A stretch of DNA of 64,000 nt, from positions 49,268-113,267 of the forward strand of contig NZ_PDUD01000043.1 of NCBI RefSeq assembly GCF_002646595.1, read 5' to 3'. The DNA comes from Flavilitoribacter nigricans DSM 23189 = NBRC 102662 (GTDB lineage Bacteria; Bacteroidota; Bacteroidia; Chitinophagales; Saprospiraceae). Shown here in pieces: positions 26,281 through 35,833 of the stretch (within the stretch, counting starts at the first letter, position 1; each line of letters begins with the position of its first letter). A program made the position numbers and the translations under genes. The notes below the pieces were generated by a model. It was not told where the DNA came from, did not search any database, and saw only the letters and a program-made list of their open reading frames with translations.

Positions 26281-29200
26281 ATGGCAAACAGCCCAAAAAA
26301 TGATGGAATAGAGAGTCCAGAAGAAGCATTAAACGCTGCTCTTGATTTCACCACGCTACGCCGGTTGGGACTAGAAGCTATTATTCGTACTGGTAGCCGT
26401 CATTGGACAGACTACAATGAGCATGATCCAGGTATAACTATATTAGAATCCATTGTTTATGCATTAACTGACCTGGGTTATCGCACTATGTTCCCTATAG
26501 AGGATATTTTAGCAGAAACACAGACTTTAAATGAAAATTTAACGGAGACTAGTTTTTATACTGCCCGCGATATATTAACTGTGAATCCGGTTTCTTTAAC
26601 TGATTTTCGTAAACTTATCATCGACCTGGAAGGAGTTGATAATGCCTGGGTGTATCCGGCTCCCAACTTCTTTAATCCTGTCCGAGGTATCCTCGACATC
26701 CTTATAGATGCTAATGAGCAGATCAAAGTGGAGCGCGATACTTCTGTCTCTCGTGCTGACCAGGGGGAATCAAAAAGGGAACAGCTTATCCAAAATGTTC
26801 GCCAGACTTTTACCAAACACCGGAATCTGGCGCACGATTTGGGAAAAATTATCATTCGTGATGCATTTAGTATTTATTTCTTTCTTGATCTATCCATCGA
26901 GCCGGAGGCGGTAACGGAGAAAGTTGTCGCTGAGGTGATGTTACAACTGGAATTTTTCTTGGTCAATACTGTTCAGTTTTATTCATTACCGGAAATGATG
27001 ATAAAATTTGATCAGGATGTCAATAAGATTTTTAATGGCCCCCAACTGCTACACGGATTTCTACCGGATGACGCGCTTAAGCCCGTCATATCAGAGTTGC
27101 GGACAGTAGATCTGCTTCCGGTAATTAACGCTGTACCAGGTGTACGTCGCGTAAACGAATTGAAATTTCGAACAGATACGAAGGGCGAAGATTTGCCGGC
27201 AACCTTGCGAAAAAATGCTACTTGGAACTATCGGGAAAAGCTCCCTCATCACCGTAAGCCAGTTCTTGCTAATTTGGATCAACAGGTAATATTTGTTAAA
27301 AAGGAGGATCAACTTACTGCCTGGGATCCATCTGTCACGGCTGTAGAATACTCAAACCTGAAAAATAATCAGCGGTCCCCTAAGCTGGCAGCTGAAGCTC
27401 GGGATATTCCCGTACCACAAGGGAAATTCCGGGACATTACCCAATACCTCTCCATTCAGCAGGAATTTCCTCGTCTTTACGGTTTGGAGCCGCATGGTCC
27501 ACCGGCTGGTGCGGGAGCATCTCGCCTGGCACAGATTAGGCAATTGAAAACTTATTTGCTGATCTTCGACCAAATTTTAGCCAATTATTTATCTCAACTT
27601 GCCAACCTAGGTAATCTGTTTTCCTGGTCAACGGCAGTAAAACGAACGTATTATTTCCAAGGGTTGGAAACTGCAGTAGAAGATTTACAGGAATTATTGC
27701 AAGAAAGTGCCCTGACTGATCAGCAAATAGAGGACAAGGAGAATGATGATATGCCTGAAAACAATTCAAAATTATTGAGAAACTATCTTCGAAAACTAGC
27801 TGATTTTCGCGAAGATGAAAAAACCTTTTTGGACCGCCGGAATAGGTTCCTCACTCACATTCTTGCACGCTTCGGCCGCCAACTGACCCATTTTACCAAT
27901 AACTTGGAAGCTACGGAACAGCAGATGGAACGCCAACAATGGACGGCATTGACTACCAAAATGAATGTTCTGAACAGTTATGCGGAGCTCAGCGCTCAAC
28001 GCAACCGAGCTTTCAATCTGGATCAAAAGGAGACAAACTTTCCAAAAGAATTTTCCGGATTAAGAAGATGGGTTGAATTATTGCTGAACATGACTCCGGA
28101 ATCAATCGACGTTTTTAATTTTAATGCACGTTTTCTGCAGGATGATTATGATTTGGAAAATCCCGTCAGCAATCCTGTCAGTGAATACGCTTTAGTCACC
28201 GACGACGGCAGTCCTGTAGATTTCAAAGAACTTATGCGTATTGGTACTGACCCATCGAATTATCAATTGGTATCCAACTGGCCACCTAAAACTGAGACAG
28301 GATGGGAACCGGAATTTCGCCTATCTCTTTCCAAGATCACGGATCTAACTCTGAAAACAAATACTTATCATCTAGGTCATTCTTTCCCTACAGCAGAAGA
28401 TGCCGAATCAGCTATAAAGGAGTTAACGGCTTTGTTTCGTAGGTATAATAATACTAGTGAACGAGTTTATCTGGTAGAGCATCTTTTATTGCGCCCGCAG
28501 CCCGCGGAAAATTATTTTGGGTTGATATTGATGGATGAGAATGGTAATAAATGGTTACAGACGGATACCTGGTATAGCGAGACCACATTATCGGAAATCG
28601 ACAACTTAATCCAAGAGGGTTTTGCATATTATAATATTATATATCCTGATATTATCGGTGGATTGGAAAGTGGTGGTGCAGATGAAGCTGCTTTACCTAC
28701 CGGTACCGAATCCTGGTCAATAGAGACTGAAAACCAGATATCTTCTGATCGATGTTTCAATTTCTTCATAGTAGCTGGAGAAACTGGAAGTTATCAGGTG
28801 CAACTCCAATATTTTACTTCGGATACTGTTGTTTCTTTGACTTCACCTCCAATATACGCTTCCGAATGGGAGGCAGCCAAAGCTATCAAAAACTGGCTGA
28901 GCACCATAGCAGCTTTTACGATTTCAGCCCATAAGCAGCCTGACGGTAGTTACCGTTTGTATCTAGGAGCCAAATCCGGAGACTCTTATTTAGAAATGGT
29001 TTCCATACTTAGTTATACGGATCTCCAGGAATCAGAAACGATTATCGGAAAATGGAAAAAGAAAGAGGCTTTCTTTAAATTTCTGACCGAGATGACCGAA
29101 ACTGGCCACTACCAGTTAATATTCCAGTATGAGACCCTGGGGATGAATATAAAGTTTCAATCCGCGATTTGGTACAGTTCTCTAGAAGAAGCCGAATTGG

Positions 29201-29634
29201 CGCGTAATCAATGGCACTTACAACTCGAGCGAATGGCCGACGAAAAGAACGTACTACATCGGTACTGTCGCCCGCTCCTTAAACCTTGGTCATATCCCCA
29301 AGGTGTTTCGACTGAAGGTGCTGCTTATGATCCTATATTCGCAGATCCCTTTACCGCCACGATCACCGCAGTGGTTCCAGATTGGCCAGTTCGTTTTCAG
29401 CAAAAGGAATTTCGGGAAGCATTGGAAAAAACGCTTCGATCAGAGGCTCCAGCCCATCTATGGTTGAATGTAATCTGGTTATCTAAAACCGAATTTCAGC
29501 ATTTTCGGTTTTTGTTCGGCAACTGGTGGAAACTATATTCACAAAATGAAGCGGGCATTGCTTACTTCCGCAAAGCTTTATTAGAGTTTATGATGACGCG
29601 TATTGCTGCGGTTAACCAACCCTCCGATGAATAA
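26281..29634 (+). CDS. Afp12-like baseplate wedge protein
   Basis: The 1117-residue protein begins with a strongly conserved eCIS wedge motif (SRHWTDYNEHDPGITILESI) followed by YALTDLGYR. A helical region follows (LAQIRQLKTYLLIFDQILAN). Near the C-terminus are two related beta-rich segments (about 820-895 and 925-980), each of the form FF-x-ETG-x-Y then Y-x-S-x-x-E-A, and a LYSQNEAGIAYFRKALLEF end. The protein would complete the wedges with the Afp11-like partner just upstream (36 bp gap). Its last 8 bp overlap the tape-measure start. Confidence 0.85.
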   Translation: MANSPKNDGIESPEEALNAALDFTTLRRLGLEAIIRTGSRHWTDYNEHDPGITILESIVYALTDLGYRTMFPIEDILAETQTLNENLTETSFYTARDILTVNPVSLTDFRKLIIDLEGVDNAWVYPAPNFFNPVRGILDILIDANEQIKVERDTSVSRADQGESKREQLIQNVRQTFTKHRNLAHDLGKIIIRDAFSIYFFLDLSIEPEAVTEKVVAEVMLQLEFFLVNTVQFYSLPEMMIKFDQDVNKIFNGPQLLHGFLPDDALKPVISELRTVDLLPVINAVPGVRRVNELKFRTDTKGEDLPATLRKNATWNYREKLPHHRKPVLANLDQQVIFVKKEDQLTAWDPSVTAVEYSNLKNNQRSPKLAAEARDIPVPQGKFRDITQYLSIQQEFPRLYGLEPHGPPAGAGASRLAQIRQLKTYLLIFDQILANYLSQLANLGNLFSWSTAVKRTYYFQGLETAVEDLQELLQESALTDQQIEDKENDDMPENNSKLLRNYLRKLADFREDEKTFLDRRNRFLTHILARFGRQLTHFTNNLEATEQQMERQQWTALTTKMNVLNSYAELSAQRNRAFNLDQKETNFPKEFSGLRRWVELLLNMTPESIDVFNFNARFLQDDYDLENPVSNPVSEYALVTDDGSPVDFKELMRIGTDPSNYQLVSNWPPKTETGWEPEFRLSLSKITDLTLKTNTYHLGHSFPTAEDAESAIKELTALFRRYNNTSERVYLVEHLLLRPQPAENYFGLILMDENGNKWLQTDTWYSETTLSEIDNLIQEGFAYYNIIYPDIIGGLESGGADEAALPTGTESWSIETENQISSDRCFNFFIVAGETGSYQVQLQYFTSDTVVSLTSPPIYASEWEAAKAIKNWLSTIAAFTISAHKQPDGSYRLYLGAKSGDSYLEMVSILSYTDLQESETIIGKWKKKEAFFKFLTEMTETGHYQLIFQYETLGMNIKFQSAIWYSSLEEAELARNQWHLQLERMADEKNVLHRYCRPLLKPWSYPQGVSTEGAAYDPIFADPFTATITAVVPDWPVRFQQKEFREALEKTLRSEAPAHLWLNVIWLSKTEFQHFRFLFGNWWKLYSQNEAGIAYFRKALLEFMMTRIAAVNQPSDE

Positions 29635-32600
29635 ACAGCAGCACCGGATTTTTCGGTTGCAATTTGATTTAAGGATACCGGATTCGGAAATCCCGGGCCC
29701 GATTCAGGATCGAATTAGTGCTATAATTGATCAGCGGCTTTTCGCCATACTTGAAAAGGTCTTCTGTGAATTTACAGATCCGGCCGTCTTAATCGTGTTG
29801 GAGCGCCTGGAATTGGATCTTGGAAATATTCTTATTAATGAAATGGAAAAGCAATTGCCAGAACAGGTCGAAACGCTGCTTAGACAACAATTGGCACATT
29901 TACTCAAGTTTCCTGTTCCGGATCAACCACAGTTCCAAAAAAGAATAGTACCTAACCGAGACCTGGAAATTCTTGAAACTTTCCTGCTGAAAGGGGCTTA
30001 TCCCTGGTGGCTTTCTCCGGATAAATATTTTTCTCCCGGTGAATTATTGCTGCAATTGTTGGAAAATGACCTGTCAGGATTGAAGGGATTATTGCAGCGT
30101 ATCAGCGGCCTTAAATCGGTTAGCCGCAGGATAGCTGCAACGTATAATGACCGGGAACTTATGCAGTTGATCCAGTTATTGCCGCCTGCTCGTGTCGATT
30201 TCTTACAAAAGTTGGTAGTAGATTTGACTGAACAGTTTCAGTTAAATCCTCTGCCAAGGTTGGATCGGCTTGCTTTTCGGGTTCTACTTTGGGAGTTAGT
30301 TTTAGCGTTTACTTTACCACAACTTGGTGAACTTTTTAAGAAGCAGGATCTTGTAGTTCATCTGCTTAACGGCTTTATGGACCGTCTAGGTGAGATTGGA
30401 CAACACTCCTTTTTGGTGTTCTTGGATGGTTTGCTCACTCTTCCTACTGAACATCCTTCACTTCCTTTGAATCAGCAGTTGCCGGCCCGTAAACAGGTTT
30501 TTATTGAAGTTGAAGAAAGTTTCTTTCCTGATTGGATGAATCAGGTTATACTGGCTTGGCCAATAGAAGATAAAAACTGGATTAAAGAACAACTCTTACA
30601 GATAGAAAAGAATGATCGGCTACCTGATAAGCAGCTGCTGAAAGATTTGGCTGCGGTAAAACCACAGGTTTTCACAGCCTTACTATATTATCTATCTCTG
30701 AAACCATGGTTTAGTAAACAGATGTGCGCTCTATTCCCAGATGAGGAGCTTTTACAAATGATAAAATTGTTGTGTCCTAAGCATCTTAACCTAATTGAAC
30801 GGCTTTTGGCAGATTTGCAGCATTCATTGCTCCAGTTATCTACATTGTCAACTGGCCAGCTGCCGATTCGTAGCCTTTTATGGGAACCAGTGCTAAAAGT
30901 TGTCGTCCGGCCGCATGCATCGAACTTTGGCCAACAGGAGATTATTAGTCATATTGTAGCGGGACTAAGGGATAGCGTGGGAAGCTCCATTCTATCAAAA
31001 CTGATCGAAATATCAAACGTTGAACAAGCAGCTGATCCTTCGAACCGATCACTATCTCCATTCTACCGACGAGCTATCAACCGGAATATTACTAGGACAG
31101 AGAAAGATATCACGATTTTTACAACTTGGATAGACGATTTTCTTGTGGATTTTCCACCGAAACAAAGAGCTCGAGTCCGGGAGAGACTGCTGGAACTGGA
31201 AGAGAACGAATGGGTATTGCCGGATTTTAGCTTGTGGGGCATCCGATTTTGGCAGCGTTTTGTCCGCCAGCTATGGACTAAGCAACCGCAGGCAATCCAC
31301 AGACTGGTAGAGGTACTCGTAAATACTGGGGGAGCGGCTGATGCTTACCTTTTAAATTTCCCTCCAGAAGTGTCCCGAAAATTGATAGCTCATGATCATT
31401 CGGAGCTTTCAGGCCCTTTAAATATTTTGGAACGGGAGTTGGTATGGCTCGCTCGTCGCAATCTTCTTCCAGGTTGGACCGCCTCCCAGGTGCATAAAAC
31501 CATAACGCTGTTCTTTTTAACCCGCCTGATCGGTCCGACAGCCAATTGGTGGTCTTCTTCCCAAATAATGAAATCTTTTCTACACTTATTGGCTACCCGC
31601 CGAGCGCAATCTTCGACCAGTTGGTTTGCCGGAATTCTGGATCAGGTAGTGCGATTGCCAAAAAACTCATTATCTCCATCCTTGCTTCATATGATCTGGG
31701 AGCTTAGTGGAGGAACCCACGCACCGCAAGAGGTGGAGGCAAATGCCTCAGATGAATGGATAAATGAAACCATCATAAACGATAGTAGCAATGAAGCAAT
31801 AGCGCATCTTGCCCGTAACATTGGTTTGGTCCAGGATTTTTTTATATCAGAAATGTTACCATCCGGCACTTCCCTTACTCATCTCTGGGATTGGATTTCT
31901 ATTTGGTTACGGCACTCTCCGTCTAGCTTGAAAGAATGGCTGTATGCTCGCTTGTACGATCCTGGATTTTCTGATCGTATGGCTACTTTTTTGCCGCAAA
32001 AGATATCGGCAGCTATCCTCGATCTACTGCATTATCCTGCTGGGGCCTCCACTTTGCAGTGGCAAATAATTCTCACTGAAATGGGATTGCTCAAATACGG
32101 TGGTCTTTCTGTTAAAGATTATTGGTGGGCAAGCTGGGGGGCTATGAGCCAAAAGCTACCGCTTAGTAATTTTTCTTTGTCGGGATATTTTACAGATATT
32201 CTTAAAAATCTGGCGACTAGGAGTAGCATCTCTGTAGAAGAATGGCTTTCAAAACTGGGTGAAACATCTGATAAGGAGCAGAGCGCTCCCCGTAGGATCC
32301 TCCGAACGGTGGCTATCGTGCAGCAGTGGGAACGAATTTTTCAGGATCGCTCTCCCGAATTTGCCACTTTAAGTATCGATCAGAAAACTTTTTTGTTAGA
32401 CATTGTTTTGATCATTACGGAGGAAATGCGCTTGGGTGGAAGTTTTGTTCCGGCAGCTTTCCCGGAAGAACTTTTTGGCCAATCAATTTTAAAAGGTCTG
32501 ACTCAATCTGGAGATGATGCAGTCCGGCAGCGGATTTTGACGGAAATGCTTGCCAAGCAGGCTGTCGATAGTGAGCTTACTTTTTCCGATTATTTGCAGA

Positions 32601-33337
32601 GACTGTTACCGGTTTTGCAGTACCTGGGTCCGGTACTTCAGCATGGCTTATCCCAGGAGCGTTTTATGCAGGTGATCAGAGACAATTTAGAAGTGACGAT
32701 GCCTAAACTTGACATTGTAGCCCATTCAAATGCTGCGCTTAATTCTGGATCAATAGGTTCTCCGAAAATCAAATCGCTATACCGCAAACTTTTGGAAAAA
32801 GAATCCGCAGATACCTCGACTGATCAAGCTGAAGTTTGGCTGGTAGCAAATGCCGGTATGGTATTAGTATGGCCGTATCTGGGGGTGTTTTTCGAAAGAG
32901 CCGGCTTGATGAAGGATGGTCATTTTGTCGATGAGGCTCACCAACAGCGAGCGGTCTATCTATTAGAATATCTGGTAAGCGGCGAAAGCGCTCCTGAAGA
33001 GTATAAGTTGCTGCTGAATAAGCTCCTTTGTGCCTGGCCTATGGAGGCTCCGCTAACTGTTGGTTTTACTGTTGGTGATCAACTCACTGAACTTTGTGAG
33101 GGCCTGCTTCGGGCTGTCATTAGTCACTGGTCGGTAATTGGCGATATTTCTATTGATGCCCTGCGTGAAACTTTTCTTTTACGCGAAGGTTATCTGGCAC
33201 GTACACCTAAAGGATGGTTTTTACAGATCCCTCAGAAAAGTTACGATATTCTCCTAACGGAGCTGCCTTGGGGAATTTCTGTAGTGAATTTGTCCTGGAC
33301 GGATACTTTGCTGGAAGTAGAGTGGGGACTTAAATAG
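29627..33337 (+). CDS. Contractile injection system tape-measure protein (CIS_TMP / Afp14-like)
   Basis: Starts at ATG 29627 inside the overlap ATGAATAA with the preceding stop. The 1236-residue protein opens with the family signature HRIFRLQFDLRI...VLIVLERLELDLGNI. It ends with the conserved C-terminal block (WLVANAGMVLVWPYLGVFFE, QQRAVYLLEYLVSG, LLLNKLLCAWPMEAPL). Long helical Leu-rich repeats fill the middle, including SLKPWFSKQMCALFPDEELL and other internally similar blocks. It sets tube length during assembly. Last gene of the structural operon. Confidence 0.9.
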   Translation: MNKQQHRIFRLQFDLRIPDSEIPGPIQDRISAIIDQRLFAILEKVFCEFTDPAVLIVLERLELDLGNILINEMEKQLPEQVETLLRQQLAHLLKFPVPDQPQFQKRIVPNRDLEILETFLLKGAYPWWLSPDKYFSPGELLLQLLENDLSGLKGLLQRISGLKSVSRRIAATYNDRELMQLIQLLPPARVDFLQKLVVDLTEQFQLNPLPRLDRLAFRVLLWELVLAFTLPQLGELFKKQDLVVHLLNGFMDRLGEIGQHSFLVFLDGLLTLPTEHPSLPLNQQLPARKQVFIEVEESFFPDWMNQVILAWPIEDKNWIKEQLLQIEKNDRLPDKQLLKDLAAVKPQVFTALLYYLSLKPWFSKQMCALFPDEELLQMIKLLCPKHLNLIERLLADLQHSLLQLSTLSTGQLPIRSLLWEPVLKVVVRPHASNFGQQEIISHIVAGLRDSVGSSILSKLIEISNVEQAADPSNRSLSPFYRRAINRNITRTEKDITIFTTWIDDFLVDFPPKQRARVRERLLELEENEWVLPDFSLWGIRFWQRFVRQLWTKQPQAIHRLVEVLVNTGGAADAYLLNFPPEVSRKLIAHDHSELSGPLNILERELVWLARRNLLPGWTASQVHKTITLFFLTRLIGPTANWWSSSQIMKSFLHLLATRRAQSSTSWFAGILDQVVRLPKNSLSPSLLHMIWELSGGTHAPQEVEANASDEWINETIINDSSNEAIAHLARNIGLVQDFFISEMLPSGTSLTHLWDWISIWLRHSPSSLKEWLYARLYDPGFSDRMATFLPQKISAAILDLLHYPAGASTLQWQIILTEMGLLKYGGLSVKDYWWASWGAMSQKLPLSNFSLSGYFTDILKNLATRSSISVEEWLSKLGETSDKEQSAPRRILRTVAIVQQWERIFQDRSPEFATLSIDQKTFLLDIVLIITEEMRLGGSFVPAAFPEELFGQSILKGLTQSGDDAVRQRILTEMLAKQAVDSELTFSDYLQRLLPVLQYLGPVLQHGLSQERFMQVIRDNLEVTMPKLDIVAHSNAALNSGSIGSPKIKSLYRKLLEKESADTSTDQAEVWLVANAGMVLVWPYLGVFFERAGLMKDGHFVDEAHQQRAVYLLEYLVSGESAPEEYKLLLNKLLCAWPMEAPLTVGFTVGDQLTELCEGLLRAVISHWSVIGDISIDALRETFLLREGYLARTPKGWFLQIPQKSYDILLTELPWGISVVNLSWTDTLLEVEWGLK

Positions 33338-33356
33338 CATAGTTCGCAATTCCTAT

Positions 33357-33399
33357 CTTGAGCTTTTTTTAGCAAAAAAAAGCCTTTAAATCGCTCAAG
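33357..33399. terminator. Bidirectional terminator between converging operons
   Basis: Outer arms CTTGAGC (33357-33363) and GCTCAAG (33393-33399) enclose an inner hairpin in which GCTTTTTTT faces AAAAAAAAGC. It is the only notable structure in the 68 bp between the tape-measure stop and the stop of the converging cargo gene. The A/T tracts serve both directions. Confidence 0.65.
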
Positions 33400-33405
33400 T
33401 ATACT

Positions 33406-35685
33406 TTATAGTGCCGTTCGTAGGCTTGTAAAAAGCTGGGTATAAGTGTGGTTGCCTTCCAGTGAATCTAGATATTCTATGGTAATAGCCGGAGGAGCTG
33501 CGCCTTGTGCACTACGAGTTGCTCGAAAGGCTATCCAGTGAAAACCTCGTTCACTGGCATCACGGTGACTGGTGGTATTAACTACTCCTACAAAACTATT
33601 GGTCGCACCACGCCGAAAGTCATTTAGTGTAGTCAGGCCGGCCCGATCTGCGGGGCCCTGATTATTCGCAACGAGATCCGCTTCTGCATCAAGAGCTGCT
33701 GTCGCACCTATAGGTGTATTTACGGAATGGTCGGCAATATCTACCATTTGTCTCAGTGTTTGCATTTGGTGTAGATTTCCGATCACCGGAATATGTGCTG
33801 CGCCCTGACTGACCAGTATGGCACGAATATCATCCTCCGAAATGTTATTAGCCAGTGGCCCCAGCGCATTTAGGGAAGCATCATTATCAGGACGCCCAAT
33901 CGCGGGATCCAGTACCAGAGCGTTGTGCGCGGCCATCTGCCCGCATTCGGCAAAAAACTGCCGAAGTGCCGGCAACCTCTGTCCGTTTGCTCCCGCAGCA
34001 AGATGAGGCGCGACAGTGGTCCGGGGACGCTGGATGTGGGACAAATTATTCATGAACCATTGATAGATCTGCCCGTAGTAGGTATTTAGATTAGCTTCGT
34101 CGTCTATGTCATTTGGATTAAGCTGCTGAATATTGCTCCGGACAGTAGCTAATATTCCCCGGTTTGGATAGGTCGGCTGGTCGAAAATGCCAATGGTCGT
34201 GATCAGGGTATGAATCCGGTGCTTATAATCCGCTAATGTGTCATTTTTGTCCATCCGTCGTGGTGAAGTAGGGGCAGTTTGCGCCCGAAATGGATCTGTG
34301 AAGCCCTGATGGCCGGTTGGGCGGCGAATTTCTAAACTTTCAGCGATCAACTCTGCCATCAGTTTGATTGTTTCACGCTGGCGGCGCTGCTGCTCGTGGA
34401 AGGCAGGATTCCAATTTGTTACATTTTTTGCTGAAAGTGGGGCCGCCATTTGTTCCAATGTCCCGGTTATAGACCTTAATACCCAGGAAAGTATGAGAAT
34501 TTCAGGACGATTAGCGGAGCCTTGGAGTAATTGTTCCAGCAATTCCATGGCATTTTCAGCCCGTGCCCGGTCGTTATAACTGTGAGCTGAAGTTCTTCCT
34601 TGTAGCTCCGGCCAGTTATTTTTCCAACTCGTGACATGTTGCTGGCCGTCTACCTGCCCGCCAATAGTACTGGGATGTACGATGCCCCGGGTTTCCGCCC
34701 GAGCTGAACTGGCAAGTCTTAAACCTTGTTCTCGTAGATCGCTAAGCGCCAATCGCGTAGCTGGTGGGGTAGGAGGGGCGTTTCCTCCCTCGGATTCGTT
34801 CATGGCATTAAAAAACTCTCTGGCCCCGGCATTGCGAACCAGTTCGTCCTTTGATTTGGTGATTCTTCGGTACTTATCCTGGCCGATAGTTTTTGCCTTG
34901 TGCAGTTTTCTTACCTTGGCCGGGTGGTTTTTGCCGAGAGTGTCTCCGGCAATAGCTTCCATCTTTTTGGAGACTGATGCCAGCAGTCGGGTGCCTGCTT
35001 CCAGTTCGCGTACGCTACTGCTTTTGGCTCGCTTACGTACACTCTTGCCGGCTTTTTTACTTCGCTTAGCCAAATCCTGATCCGTATCCGGGCCTTTCAC
35101 GACCGCTTTGCTGGATTTGACTCCGGCAGCGTCATAACGCTCCTCCTGCGCCCCACCCGGATGGATAAGTGCAGGATTCTGGTAAAAGGCAGTGGAAAAA
35201 TCGACTGCACCTGGTGGAACCATATCCCCGGCGTTGATCCAGATCGGGGTGCCGTTCAACATATACCACTTTGCTTGCAAAACGCCGCCTTGAATAGTAG
35301 TGTGGCGGAGTTGTGGCGTGGTATAGGTCGGACTGGGCAAATTTAGATCTCTTGAAACCGGCGAACCGCCTGGCTGTCGGAAATCCCCGGTTGCCAGTTT
35401 TTCTGCTTTTTGTTCCACCTTCACTTCATCGTTCGTTCGGACACTTTCCTGTTGTTGCCTGCGGTAGAGTAGGGGAAGCGTATGGGCGTTAGCAGCCTGT
35501 TGTAGGATATTTAGCTGCACCACTCGAGGACTGTGTTGTATGATTTCCTGCTGTTGTTGGATGTGAATAATTTCCTGCCGGTGATCGGTCATCTGGGAAA
35601 CAGCGCCGGCCTCCCGCCCCTTGTCGGCACCTGTGGCGGGGACATAATTCGGGGACTTACGCTCTGCTTCCTTAGTTGATTTCAT
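33406..35685 (-). CDS. eCIS cargo candidate with C-terminal Josephin-like (papain-fold) cysteine protease domain
   Basis: The 759-residue protein has no signal peptide. The Gln-rich leader holds a variant of the cargo motif (MTDHRQEIIHIQQQQ, 32-46, and SPRVVQLNILQQAAN, 52-66), and VLQAK (135-139) marks the cargo junction. DUF4157 is absent. The middle is basic (SKKAGKSVRKRAKSS near 205-225) and helical. The C-terminal 180 residues show a Cys-His-Asp order: ECGQMAAHNALVL (C581), GFHWIAFRA (H716), IEYLDSLEGN (D740). The spacing and flanks (C-x-Q-x4-N-x-L; HW-x3-R; L-x-S-L) recall Josephin deubiquitinases, where Asn/Asp is third. A deubiquitinase or other papain-like cysteine protease acting in a eukaryotic target is inferred, not proven. 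Confidence 0.6.
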   Translation of the reverse strand: MKSTKEAERKSPNYVPATGADKGREAGAVSQMTDHRQEIIHIQQQQEIIQHSPRVVQLNILQQAANAHTLPLLYRRQQQESVRTNDEVKVEQKAEKLATGDFRQPGGSPVSRDLNLPSPTYTTPQLRHTTIQGGVLQAKWYMLNGTPIWINAGDMVPPGAVDFSTAFYQNPALIHPGGAQEERYDAAGVKSSKAVVKGPDTDQDLAKRSKKAGKSVRKRAKSSSVRELEAGTRLLASVSKKMEAIAGDTLGKNHPAKVRKLHKAKTIGQDKYRRITKSKDELVRNAGAREFFNAMNESEGGNAPPTPPATRLALSDLREQGLRLASSARAETRGIVHPSTIGGQVDGQQHVTSWKNNWPELQGRTSAHSYNDRARAENAMELLEQLLQGSANRPEILILSWVLRSITGTLEQMAAPLSAKNVTNWNPAFHEQQRRQRETIKLMAELIAESLEIRRPTGHQGFTDPFRAQTAPTSPRRMDKNDTLADYKHRIHTLITTIGIFDQPTYPNRGILATVRSNIQQLNPNDIDDEANLNTYYGQIYQWFMNNLSHIQRPRTTVAPHLAAGANGQRLPALRQFFAECGQMAAHNALVLDPAIGRPDNDASLNALGPLANNISEDDIRAILVSQGAAHIPVIGNLHQMQTLRQMVDIADHSVNTPIGATAALDAEADLVANNQGPADRAGLTTLNDFRRGATNSFVGVVNTTSHRDASERGFHWIAFRATRSAQGAAPPAITIEYLDSLEGNHTYTQLFTSLRTAL

Positions 35686-35833
35686 GCTGGGAATTCTTGC
35701 TTTATCTTTTTGCGTTTAGCCATTTTGAAATTGAAGTTGTCTCGCCTGTAGGTTTTCGGCCCGTGAAATATCATCGGCCGATCATCTTGGCTGAACCGTC
35801 AATATCCCCATAAGGCAAAGTAGTTGACTTGGC

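Noticed and set aside
14302..33337. Type VI secretion system
   Set aside because: The sheath is a single phage-like protein and the locus has J-like wedges, LysM hub, DUF4255 and tape measure, while TssJLM membrane-complex and TssBC genes are absent; it is an eCIS.
14302..33337. Prophage or R-type tailocin
   Set aside because: No capsid, portal, terminase or integrase genes; DUF4157, Afp15-like ATPase, DUF5908 and CIS_TMP identify an eCIS.
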